In this document: piece by piece, positions 27,435 to 35,206 of the stretch
Numbering within the stretch: the stretch's first letter is position 1
How the letters are laid out: the number at the start of each line of letters is the position of its first letter
Assembly (NCBI GenBank): GCA_965223405.1
Contig: CBDCWO010000006.1
Span: forward strand, 1,922,001-1,986,000
Origin: CBDCWO01 sp965223405
Lineage (GTDB): Bacteria; Bacteroidota; Bacteroidia; Chitinophagales; Saprospiraceae
DNA: 64,000 nucleotides
Direction: 5' to 3'
Translations under genes and position numbers: made by a program
The notes under the pieces: generated by a model
Databases searched by the model: none
What the model saw: the letters and a program-made list of their open reading frames with translations, nothing else
What the model was told of the DNA's origin: nothing

Positions 27435-27530
27435 TTAAAGTTTAATCCAAATAATCCAGATGGCCAATAGCCACATTAGGATAGCACAAATCCAAAAAAC
27501 AAAATGAAGATTTCGATGCTTGCTGTTCAC
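27435..27530 (-). CDS. 31-residue single-helix membrane microprotein
   Basis: A very short frame, GTG start to TAA, below usual annotation cut-offs. It encodes a basic N-terminus (NSKHRNLHF) and one strongly hydrophobic Trp/Ile-rich helix (VFWICAILMWLLAIWIIWI) ending KL. The GTG overlaps the TGA stop of the upstream 67-codon gene (GTGA), and the TAA lies 1 bp before the ATG of the heme-Rieske gene, the same tight coupling as everywhere else in this operon. It resembles CcoQ/CydX-type accessory peptides that stabilise membrane oxidases, by size and topology only. Confidence 0.6.
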   Translation of the reverse strand: MNSKHRNLHFVFWICAILMWLLAIWIIWIKL

Positions 27531-27730
27531 TTCTGGAAGAATTTTCGTAACAGGATAGGCCATAATATCACCATAGAGGGGAAAATGATTATTTTGAATT
27601 GCAGGTTGGATTCCTTGGTACCTGGATGAATCTTTTGTAGACCAGAATATGCGAAAAAGATGGCCATCAATATTCCTATTATAATGTAGACCGTAATAAT
27701 CCAGAATATTAAATCAAATATTTGTGTCAC
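27527..27730 (-). CDS. Small membrane protein, first gene of the Rieske operon
   Basis: A frame of about 67 codons from GTG at 27730 with two hydrophobic helices (IFDLIFWIITVYIIIGILMA and IIIFPSMVILWPILL) and a basic end, LRKFFQK. The frame is open further upstream to a TTG at 27805 (92 residues), but the exact promoter box at 27803-27810 covers that position, so an internal start is more likely; the true start is uncertain. No family recognised. Its stop overlaps the GTG of the 31-codon gene. Likely an assembly or structural subunit of the membrane redox complex. Confidence 0.6.
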   Translation of the reverse strand: MTQIFDLIFWIITVYIIIGILMAIFFAYSGLQKIHPGTKESNLQFKIIIFPSMVILWPILLRKFFQK

Positions 27731-27802
27731 TATAGTACGATGTGAATCAAAGAAATTAAATGGTTTTCCTACAGTTAAGTTTAAATTTGAATAGCTCGCA
27801 AT

Positions 27803-27833
27803 CAAATATACTATCTTAATGATGCAATTTCAA
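27803..27833 (-). promoter_or_regulatory. Promoter of the Rieske/heme/FMN operon
   Basis: Minus strand: TTG at 27833-27831, a 20-bp spacer, TATATTTG at 27810-27803. Exact -7 box and normal spacing. All six downstream cistrons are close-packed, so this may be the only promoter. Confidence 0.65.
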
Positions 27834-27964
27834 GGAGCTCTCAATGAAGTTGTTTAAAAACTATATTCAATTCAAAAATTGTTAAAATGAAGACATTTGT
27901 TCATTGTTTAACTTGGTAATTGTTTAAAATGATAGTTCACTTTACGTTGAACTTATGGCTTTGA

Positions 27965-30901
27965 TTAACCTCCGATACTAAGAACCAGAAAGTCAAATTG
28001 ATGCGAACTGCCGTCCGGGCTTAGATCCGGGTCCAATAAGTAGCTATAACGAAATCCGACATCCACATCCAGCAATCGCAACAACCTAATATCAAAAGTC
28101 CATTCCACCCCTAGTGAGCGGGCATATTCTGTCGCATCGAAAGGAAATTTCAGCACCGATCGGGCGTGATTGTAGAACAAATCCATCTTAATACGCTGAA
28201 TAAATGCCAGTGATCCGATTGCCCAGTCGGGATAGGCCAGCGGTAGTTTGTAATTTACACTTAGATAAGAGATTTCGTCATTTACAAAGGCATCATAGCC
28301 ATTGGGGTATAAAAAAGGATCCGGAAAACTATATGGATCGATTAGATTGCTACGCCGGTATCGGTAACCAAGTTTCAAACTGTGATTACGCTGAATTCCG
28401 GGAAGAAATGCCAATGCCGTTGTTGTAAATAAGTTTCCTCCCAGTATTTCATCCAGGTTGTATTGCCATCTGGCAGATAAAGCAAAACCCCACCGGGACT
28501 CTATGTGTTGTCTGGCCCTCCTGATAAGAGTTTGATAGCGCAGGCTAAAGTCAAGGGTACTAAAATTTTGATCTTTAAGCTCAATTCCTTCCACTTTGTT
28601 AAACCTTCTGATCGCAGCTTCCGGTCCCCGCAAGGTATCCCGGTTATTGTCCGGGTTCAGGCGATTGCCATCCGTATCGATCAGCATGTGATTCAGGCGA
28701 ATTCCCGTAGTGAAACGGTGAAAAAAACTGCCCGTATTAAATCGCAGGGGCAAATTCAATCCCACGGAGATTCGATTTTCAGACCAATGTTCCCGATAAA
28801 AATTAGTATGTAAAGTGGTATCATTAACCACTCTAAAGTCATAGATATCATTATTGCGATTCCAATGCCTAAATCCCAAAATAACTTCAGGCCACCATCC
28901 TCCAAAAACAAAATCGGCAAAGTAGGTCCAGTCCTTATTATTCTCGTTATAATAGGTCCCCACTTCCCCAGATAAAGTACTAAACTTATTATCTAGTAAA
29001 ACACTACCACCATACAAAGGTGGATCAATATTGGGTAACAAGCTGTGTGGTAGAATTAATCCTGAAGCTTTTGGGTACTTTTCAATTTCCCAATTTCCCG
29101 GTTTCAATTGAGTTAGAATACTTCCTTCATTTTCCTGATGGGTAATCAATTCATGATGAGGATAAACGGAGCTTAAATTATCAATATCCGACCAACCTTG
29201 TAATACTGCCTTTACCTTAAGTTCATACCCTTGCGGCGTAAACTCGGAAAAAATCAAAGTTTGTCCATCTGGAGAAATGGCCGGGTGAAATGCACCGGTT
29301 ATGGAATGTGTGACCTGTGCTAATTGATTTGCAGGAGTCAGAGCGAAAATATTCTGAACTCCATCTTTCCCCGATGAAAAAAAGATGGTATCACCCAGAA
29401 TTGCTGGATGACTGACCATATTTTGTACCGGCCCGTATACTACCGTATGTTTTCCGTTATTTATGTCAATGGAAACAATCGAATGCTGTTCTTCCTTTTG
29501 ACCAACGACTATGATTGAGTTATCCTCACTTCCCCATATCGGATAAGCATACATCCAGCCTTCCTGATTTGCCAGGATTTGCCGGCTGTGATTATTCAGA
29601 TCAATAATTATTAATTGAGCTTGAGACAATGAATTAATAGAAACCGCCACTATTTTGTTGCCTTGGTGATTAAAGCTAGGAGAGAAATACCGGCCATTCT
29701 TGGTAATTTTTAGCTTTTTTCGTGACGGCAGTTCATATACATATAGGTCAGAATAGTTGGTGTATCGCCAACGCAAATGCTGGTTTAGTTCTGCCCACAC
29801 TAATTTATCCTTTCGATAAGAAAGGGTGCCAAACGGATGGTCATGGCGAACACCTGGTATCAAAAGTTTGGATTCGTTACCATTTTCATCAATCATTACC
29901 ACTGTAGGAATATCCCGAAATCCACTTTTCATTGCCATAATTTTTCCCTCCGACAGTAACAAGCCGTTGGTATAATCAGTTACGGTCCTTTTGGAAGGAT
30001 TTTTCACATCCACATTGGATCTTAAGGATAATTGAGACTTGGAAATATTCAATTTTGATTGAATGGAATCCATGGTTCTTTCATAAAGTTCTTTAGTCTT
30101 TAGTCCGGTATGCTTCTTAAGACTGCGGCTGAACGGGAAGAAAATACCTTTATAACTCACTGCCTCGGGCAGAACTTTGGCCCAAATATCCAGTCCATAG
30201 TCTGATTTAGCTCTTGATATCATGTGATACCCCAGATTATACCAATCCGGCACGAAGTTGCGATAAGAGCCTGCACCTGCTTTTTCATAATTATATCGGA
30301 TGTTGTGATGTAGAAGGGTCCGGTATTCCATCAAAAAAGCCGGCATTCTTCCTCTTCCTGATCCGGAAAGAGCAGTCTCGGCCAACACAGCATCTCCTTC
30401 CCAAAACCAACGTGGCAAGGCAGTGGCTGCAAAACCTCCCCATGCCCAGGAACCCAAGAAGTGATGGGCCAACTTGGTTATTCCCCGGTCGGCATTAGCA
30501 AATTGTTTTACATGTTGATATTCATGAATGGTAAGATTGTCCAGCCAATCGGTGGTGCAGTTAAATTGGGGTGAAGTGAGGAAAAACTCAGACCGAAAGG
30601 GACCCGGAGTAACCCGTCCATTGGGCATTGTATTTAATGGGTATAAATGAATGCTGATCTTTTTTCTTTTACCTCCTACATTTATGCTATTTATTTGCCA
30701 GAGTTGTTCACATATATCTGCTACTCTAAGTCCTTGTTTTTCATTCCCTTCCGGAAAGACAATTTGCACCTTATCGGTATTGATTTGTTTCCATTTCATT
30801 TTTGAAGGATGCAACCCTAAGGGATTTTGAGGTATTTGTGCATAGGCATCCACCCCCAGAAGAATCAACCAGAAAATAAGGCAGGTTCTAAATTTCCACA
30901 T
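27965..30901 (-). CDS. Exported gluzincin metalloprotease-like / WD40-like propeller / C-terminal barrel protein
   Basis: A 978-residue exported protein (ATG at 30901; signal peptide ending DAYAQ). Residues ~30-280 form a peptidase-MA-like domain: HEYQH (His126, Glu127, His130) and a downstream WEGDA (Glu168) supply the zinc site. Residues ~310-590 contain TolB/PD40-type propeller blades (e.g. RYFSPSFNHQGNKIV, GAFHPAISPDGQTLIFSE). The last ~350 residues alternate hydrophobic strands (YRYRRSNLIDPYSF..., VDVGFRYSYLLDPD) like an outer-membrane beta-barrel. It may therefore be an autotransporter-like surface protease; enzymatic activity is inferred from the intact zinc motif. It has its own spacer on both sides. 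Confidence 0.82.
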   Translation of the reverse strand: MWKFRTCLIFWLILLGVDAYAQIPQNPLGLHPSKMKWKQINTDKVQIVFPEGNEKQGLRVADICEQLWQINSINVGGKRKKISIHLYPLNTMPNGRVTPGPFRSEFFLTSPQFNCTTDWLDNLTIHEYQHVKQFANADRGITKLAHHFLGSWAWGGFAATALPRWFWEGDAVLAETALSGSGRGRMPAFLMEYRTLLHHNIRYNYEKAGAGSYRNFVPDWYNLGYHMISRAKSDYGLDIWAKVLPEAVSYKGIFFPFSRSLKKHTGLKTKELYERTMDSIQSKLNISKSQLSLRSNVDVKNPSKRTVTDYTNGLLLSEGKIMAMKSGFRDIPTVVMIDENGNESKLLIPGVRHDHPFGTLSYRKDKLVWAELNQHLRWRYTNYSDLYVYELPSRKKLKITKNGRYFSPSFNHQGNKIVAVSINSLSQAQLIIIDLNNHSRQILANQEGWMYAYPIWGSEDNSIIVVGQKEEQHSIVSIDINNGKHTVVYGPVQNMVSHPAILGDTIFFSSGKDGVQNIFALTPANQLAQVTHSITGAFHPAISPDGQTLIFSEFTPQGYELKVKAVLQGWSDIDNLSSVYPHHELITHQENEGSILTQLKPGNWEIEKYPKASGLILPHSLLPNIDPPLYGGSVLLDNKFSTLSGEVGTYYNENNKDWTYFADFVFGGWWPEVILGFRHWNRNNDIYDFRVVNDTTLHTNFYREHWSENRISVGLNLPLRFNTGSFFHRFTTGIRLNHMLIDTDGNRLNPDNNRDTLRGPEAAIRRFNKVEGIELKDQNFSTLDFSLRYQTLIRRARQHIESRWGFALSARWQYNLDEILGGNLFTTTALAFLPGIQRNHSLKLGYRYRRSNLIDPYSFPDPFLYPNGYDAFVNDEISYLSVNYKLPLAYPDWAIGSLAFIQRIKMDLFYNHARSVLKFPFDATEYARSLGVEWTFDIRLLRLLDVDVGFRYSYLLDPDLSPDGSSHQFDFLVLSIGG

Positions 30902-31177
30902 ATCCAATTTGTTTTAGCCAATCAATTCTCTTTGATGCAATGATGGTATTTAAAAACTATCTTCATTCAAAATTATATTAATCTAAATAATTCATCGGGG
31001 TGTTTCATGTAAGTCACGTCAATCATAATTCGTTTTAATAGGTTGATCTGTAATTAACTATATACGAATAAATCAGAATCAAAGTGAATTGCAGAGTGAA
31101 TTTAAATAATCCATTTGAATTCGAGTTTTGCTAGTGAAATTATGTTACCGTTTAGTTAGTGAACATTTCTTCCTTAC

Positions 31178-31275
31178 GAGCAACCTCGCATCGACACTCT
31201 GTGGAGTCCACTGCGTTCATGGAGTGCTGGCACGAGAATCTACGGAGCAGGGTTACACGAATTATGTCCTGCTTC
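31178..31275. other. GC-rich intergenic element with overlapping inverted repeats
   Basis: The spacer 30908-31275 (368 bp) is AT-rich without genes until about 31178, where base composition jumps. The element holds GTGGA-G-TCCAC (31201-31211), CACTC/GAGTG arms (31195-31199 and 31222-31226), and AGCAGG/CCTGCT arms before the terC stop. One minus-strand frame stays open across it (ending KEEMFTN) but has no start or promoter. It looks like a dispersed repeat or structured element and abuts the terC-like stop codon. Confidence 0.45.
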
Positions 31276-32217
31276 TTACTTATCGGAGTGATTCTTAAAC
31301 ATTGAGATTAGGATCGCTGTGCCAAGTGTTATCACAACAAAGGATAATGAAAACCAATCCGGAATTTCAATCCAGGTCGCTGTAAGCATTTTAAGACCTA
31401 CGAACACCAGGATAATTACTAAACTGGGCTTTACATATTGAAATTTATTTACCATATGACTAAGTACAAAAAACAATGATCTTAATCCTAGAATGGCAAA
31501 CAAATTCGAAGTAAAAATCAAGTAGGCATCGTCTGTGATGGCAAATATAGCTGGTATACTATCTATGGCAAAAAAGATATCACTGGTTTCGATAACCATT
31601 ACGGCCACAAACAAAGGTGTCAGCGCAAACTTGCCAAATCGACGAATAAAAAAGTGATTGCCATGTAAGGATCTGGTGATAGGAAACCATCTTTTTAAGA
31701 ATTTTACCGTACGGTTTTCTTCCAGACGTAATTCTTCACTACTACTCTTGGCAATCCGGTAGGCAGAGTATAAGATGATTAGGGCAAATACATAATTTAC
31801 CCAATGAAATGCATGTACCAGTGCAACCCCGGCTCCAATCATTAATCCACGGAACACAACAGCACCCAATATCCCCCAAAACAAAACCCGGTGATAAAAT
31901 ACTTCCGGGATTTTGAAATATTGCATAATCAAATAAATCACAAATACGTTATCCAGGCTTAACGACAACTCTACAAGATATCCGGTGAAATACTTGATCA
32001 TTGCCTGAGATCCACTCAGGGGAGAATTAGGAAAAAGTTCGGGATCTGCATACACATAATAGATGAAACCACTGTATGTCAAAGCAATGCCCACCCAAAA
32101 GGAGGTCCATCCGTAGGCTTGACGTGGTGTAAGAGGTTTTTCATCCCGGTGGAGAACCCCCAAGTCCAAGGTTAGCAGTAAAAACACGAAGATGAAAAAT
32201 ACAATCCATGGAAGCAT
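31276..32217 (-). CDS. TerC/Alx family membrane protein
   Basis: A 313-residue inner-membrane protein starting MLPWIVFF with about nine helices. Family hallmarks: LVELSLSLDNVFVIYLI (acidic residue within a helix), FWGILGAVVFRG, and VMVIETSDIFFAIDSIPAIFAI, the second acidic helix. TerC/Alx members are linked to manganese export and metal or pH homeostasis. The ATG at 32217 was preferred over the TTG-initiated longer frame. An exact promoter box ends only 4 bp upstream, so the transcript may be leaderless. Single-gene unit. Confidence 0.93.
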   Translation of the reverse strand: MLPWIVFFIFVFLLLTLDLGVLHRDEKPLTPRQAYGWTSFWVGIALTYSGFIYYVYADPELFPNSPLSGSQAMIKYFTGYLVELSLSLDNVFVIYLIMQYFKIPEVFYHRVLFWGILGAVVFRGLMIGAGVALVHAFHWVNYVFALIILYSAYRIAKSSSEELRLEENRTVKFLKRWFPITRSLHGNHFFIRRFGKFALTPLFVAVMVIETSDIFFAIDSIPAIFAITDDAYLIFTSNLFAILGLRSLFFVLSHMVNKFQYVKPSLVIILVFVGLKMLTATWIEIPDWFSLSFVVITLGTAILISMFKNHSDK

Positions 32218-32221
32218 GCCA

Positions 32222-32229
32222 CAAAAATA
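32222..32229 (-). promoter_or_regulatory. -7 box immediately upstream of the TerC start
   Basis: TATTTTTG on the minus strand, 4 bp from the ATG. A TTTG sits 15 bp further upstream, a shorter spacing than usual. If used, transcription would start at or next to the initiation codon. Confidence 0.45.
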
Positions 32230-32301
32230 AAAGAAAGTGACAAACAAATGAATGGATGCATCTTAATGAAAAAGATTCCCTGATTTTATGTCGATAAGCT
32301 G

Positions 32302-32760
32302 TTAAAGTCTATACAACTTAAAGGTATATTCGCCTCTGCGATCACGCGCCTCAATGACCAAGCGATTTTTACTAAGTCGGCATATACTGCCGAAGTAGCA
32401 AAACTCTTCGTTCACTACAAAATCATCGAAACACATGTCTAGAAAAAATTCGATGTCTGAATCACTGCCCTCCTCAGTGAAATACGTGTCTTCATCTAGT
32501 ATAATCTCCCACCAACCATCAAAGATTGCTCGTGCGGAAGCATCGTCATAAATCGCCTCATAGTTGGGGAAGAACTCGATGATGTCTCCGGCAAATTCAT
32601 TGAAAATGTTATCTCGAAACAATGCACCATCCCTTTTGTAGAAAGCTTTGTCAAATTCCCAGGCACCGATCAACTTATTTTCTTTACGAATCAGGCGAGC
32701 TTCGTTAGAACAGCCTATGAATAGGGTGACTATCAAAAATAAGGTAAAAGTAGATCTCAT
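32302..32760 (-). CDS. Lipocalin-like lipoprotein, hypothetical
   Basis: A 152-residue lipoprotein (lipobox LFIGC, Cys17). The mature protein begins with KLIGAWEFDKAFYKRDG and continues as alternating strands with many acidic residues and four Cys near the end (MCFDDF, EFCYFGSICRL), followed by a conserved RLVIEARDRRGEYTFKLYRL strand pair. This is the general pattern of small Bacteroidota lipocalin-like lipoproteins, where a barrel evaluates the deviation between modelled folds; ligand and role are unknown. A decayed gene lies just upstream on the same strand. Confidence 0.7.
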   Translation of the reverse strand: MRSTFTLFLIVTLFIGCSNEARLIRKENKLIGAWEFDKAFYKRDGALFRDNIFNEFAGDIIEFFPNYEAIYDDASARAIFDGWWEIILDEDTYFTEEGSDSDIEFFLDMCFDDFVVNEEFCYFGSICRLSKNRLVIEARDRRGEYTFKLYRL

Positions 32761-32850
32761 TTATAGATTTTTTAGTTAGATCCAATTTGTTAAATAATTG
32801 TTCATCAGTCAATTTACTAGCCTGGTTTATCATAAGTTTAACCCGCTCTT

Positions 32851-33132
32851 TTAAAAAGTGTTAAGATCAATATTTTGACCATTTTCCCACGGTTCCAAAT
32901 ATCCATATAAACACCCTTTATCTACGAAAGCTCCACTATAGGGCCCTTTCTTAACTTCTCAAACAGAAAAACGACCGTCATCCCTGAAATTTACTTGCCA
33001 AATGTACAGGAATGGTGTTCTGCAAAACAAAATGTGTGTTCCTGCCGAGTCTTCGCTAGAAAAGGTTATCACTTTTTGTTTATGGCTGGTCCAGGGTGAG
33101 GAATAATCAAATACTTTGAATATTTTTGCGGA
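32851..33132 (-). pseudogene. Decayed gene fragment (unknown protein) in the lipoprotein-mscS spacer
   Basis: In one minus-strand frame the spacer reads as coherent protein for about 94 codons: KVFDYSSPWTSHKQKVITF..., then WQVNFRDDGRFSV, an in-frame TGA at 32961-32959, and on to VKKGPYSGAFVDKGCLYGYLEPW before TAA at 32853-32851. Composition and the G/Y/W pattern look like real protein, but there is no start codon, and the mscS promoter box lies inside it. I read it as the remnant of a lost gene. The rest of the spacer (32761-32850) shows nothing. Confidence 0.45.
33121..33128 (+). promoter_or_regulatory. -7 promoter box for the mscS-like gene
   Basis: TATTTTTG, exact TAnnTTTG, 27 bp before the ATG at 33156. 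No clear -33 element. Confidence 0.55.
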
Positions 33133-33155
33133 TCACTTAAATTAACAATAGTCAT

Positions 33156-33965
33156 ATGGATCAATTATTCGACCTACAAAAAATAGCCGATCTTCTGGTA
33201 CTGTGGTTACCAAAGGTAGCTGGTGCCATCCTTACCCTGATCATTGGATTCTGGATTATCAGTAAAATTGTAAAGTCATTTCGCAAAATGTTGGACAAAC
33301 GCGAAATTGACCTTTCCCTTGCTAAGTTTTTATCCTCTTTAGTCAGTGTGGGTTTGAAGATTTTACTTTTACTCAGTGTAGCACAAATGTTTGGAGTTGC
33401 CACCACTTCCTTTGTCGCCATCTTTACGGCGATGGCTTTTGCCATAGGAATGGCATTGCAAGGAAGCCTGGGTCATTTTGCCAGTGGTGTGTTATTGCTG
33501 ATATTCAAACCATACAAAGTAGGAGACCTGGTTGAATTATCCGATAAAACCGGAGTGGTAGAAGAAATCCAAATTTTTAATACGGTGCTGCGTACTCCGG
33601 ATAACAAGATCCATGTCATACCCAATGGTCTGGTTACGAGTGGTGTGATAACTAATATCTCCGGGCAAGGTATTATCCGGGTCGACATGACCTTTGGAAT
33701 TGGTTATACCGATGATATCGATGGAGCCAGGAAAGTAATTCAAGGGGTTACGGATCGATGTGATTTGATCTTAAAAGATAAGGAGGTGGATATCTTTGTC
33801 TCTGAGCTTGCTGATAGTTCGGTGAACTTTGCGGTTCGTCCCTGGTGTAAAAGTGAACATTACTGGGATGTCTATTTCTTTGTACATGAAGAAATCAAAA
33901 AAGCATTCGATCAACAGGGAGTTAGTATTCCATTTCCACAAATGGATGTACATGTCAATCAATGA
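33156..33965 (+). CDS. Small-conductance mechanosensitive channel (MscS family)
   Basis: A 269-residue channel protein. Three N-terminal helices lead to the pore-lining TM3 segment with the Gly/Ala pattern AMAFAIGMALQGSLGHFASG, followed by the Sm-like beta domain (FKPYKVGDLVELSDKTGVVEEI, the signature that follows TM3 in MscS) and the alpha/beta C-terminal domain (VRPWCKSEHYWDVYFFVHEEIKKAFDQQGVSIPFPQ). It is the same length as E. coli MscS. It opens on membrane tension to release solutes in osmotic downshock. Single-gene unit with its own promoter. Confidence 0.96.
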   Translation: MDQLFDLQKIADLLVLWLPKVAGAILTLIIGFWIISKIVKSFRKMLDKREIDLSLAKFLSSLVSVGLKILLLLSVAQMFGVATTSFVAIFTAMAFAIGMALQGSLGHFASGVLLLIFKPYKVGDLVELSDKTGVVEEIQIFNTVLRTPDNKIHVIPNGLVTSGVITNISGQGIIRVDMTFGIGYTDDIDGARKVIQGVTDRCDLILKDKEVDIFVSELADSSVNFAVRPWCKSEHYWDVYFFVHEEIKKAFDQQGVSIPFPQMDVHVNQ

Positions 33966-34272
33966 ACCTGAAATATTTCAAATGGATAATAAACCCTTCT
34001 AATTTATTCGCTTACCATATCAGTTAACATTTTAACTGAATACCGGTTGGAAAATATATTATCGAAAAAGAGCAAATGGGGGGCGCCTGAAGTAATCTAA
34101 TCATTAAATTGACTTGTGGTAAAGGATTTTGAGCCTTCCGTTCCAGATCTTTTTTGGGTAGGCATGTCTGCTTAATTTGTACCAATAGAGTTAACGGATT
34201 ATTAACGTTATAGTGTGTCGTTACTTAATTTTCAATTGTCATCTTTATGTTGATTATTCAAACTCAGCTGCA

Positions 34273-34436
34273 TCAGGAAAACCCTACTGCCAGCATTTTT
34301 CCCTTGGCTTCCTCATTCAAATAAAGGTAATACAAAGTATCTTTATAGGGAAACATGCTCCAGGTTTTATTAGTTCCTTCCCTTTATGCATGTGATCGAA
34401 CTAGCTAACATTGGGACTTTTACTCCGTGATAGCAA
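34273..34436 (-). pseudogene. Gene remnant in the 536-bp mscS-cytochrome c spacer
   Basis: The spacer 33966-34501 holds no intact gene. On the minus strand two adjacent frames read like one protein broken by a frameshift: YHGVKVPMLASSITCIKG, then (shifted near an AAAGGGAAGG run around 34390) NKTWSMFPYKDTLYYLYLNE and EAKGKMLAVGFS, ending at TGA 34275-34273. There is no start codon and no family I recognise. The remaining ~300 bp show no feature. Confidence 0.4.
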
Positions 34437-34501
34437 CCCTAATGGGATGGCACCAGTGCTTTTTTGGTTGTTTATTTTAATTGTTACTCTTAAGCTATCG
34501 T

Positions 34502-34897
34502 CTAGTCCGAGTTCAATACTTCATAGACTTGGCCTGCGGTAACCACTTTTCCCTTATTTCCCCAGGAGTTTCTCACGTAGTTCATAATATCTGCTACTTC
34601 CTGATCTGTCAAAGTGATTCCCTGCATGGGCATATTATAGATGATACCGTTTACTGTTATTTCTCCTTCCAATCCATCTCTGACAATGAGAATACTTCGA
34701 TTCAGGTCTTCCATGAGATAGTCAGATTTAGCAAGGGGAGGGAATATGGGTGGAGTTCCTTGCCCATCATCCATATGACAAGTTGCACAATGAGCGGTGT
34801 ACAGTTTTTTACCCCTTTCCATACTTTTACTCAACTCATCCTGTTCAGGGCTATACCAAAAACACCAGAGCAAAGCAACAACAAGCAAGTGTTTCAT
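34502..34897 (-). CDS. Exported c-type cytochrome
   Basis: A 131-residue mono-heme cytochrome c. A short signal peptide (MKHLLVVALLWCFWYS) is followed by the heme-attachment motif CATCH (Cys37, Cys40, His41) in the context ERGKKLYTAHCATCHMDDGQG, and a C-terminal methionine ligand in IIYNMPMQG. The fold and length match small cytochrome c subunits found in Bacteroidota electron chains. Acts in the periplasm. Single-gene unit; no redox enzyme gene is adjacent, so its partner is not evident. Confidence 0.92.
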   Translation of the reverse strand: MKHLLVVALLWCFWYSPEQDELSKSMERGKKLYTAHCATCHMDDGQGTPPIFPPLAKSDYLMEDLNRSILIVRDGLEGEITVNGIIYNMPMQGITLTDQEVADIMNYVRNSWGNKGKVVTAGQVYEVLNSD

Positions 34898-35206
34898 TAA
34901 TCCGTTTTAATTCATTTTAATCGTTTGCAAAATAGCAGATCTTAATGGATTTCATTTTGGGATTGACAAATACTTTCCGAAAAAAATTGGAAATTTATGC
35001 GATCTACGTAAAGTCAAACATTTTTTTTGTTCTATGGATTCCCCAGTCAGCTGTTTTGAAAACTTTTGCTCTTATCATTTTAACCATTTTGTAAACGGAT
35101 TAGTTACTTACGAAATTTGGTGTCAAGTTTATAATGGACTTTTTTGTACAACTCCGATTATAAGTCGAGTAAACCAAATTAAACCCATTGAAAATCATTC
35201 GATTTT
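34898..35206. other. Divergent promoter spacer, 309 bp
   Basis: The region separates the divergent cytochrome c and AraC-GyrI genes. A near-consensus TATTTTG (one T short) faces the cytochrome gene. No exact TAnnTTTG, conserved palindrome or coding remnant was found. Confidence 0.4.

Noticed and set aside
32302..34897. CRISPR, toxin-antitoxin or phage-defence island
   Set aside because: Spacers around mscS contain only decayed fragments; no repeats, nuclease or defence motifs seen.
34481..34900. 139-residue plus frame
   Set aside because: Antisense to the cytochrome c gene, which has a clear CATCH motif.
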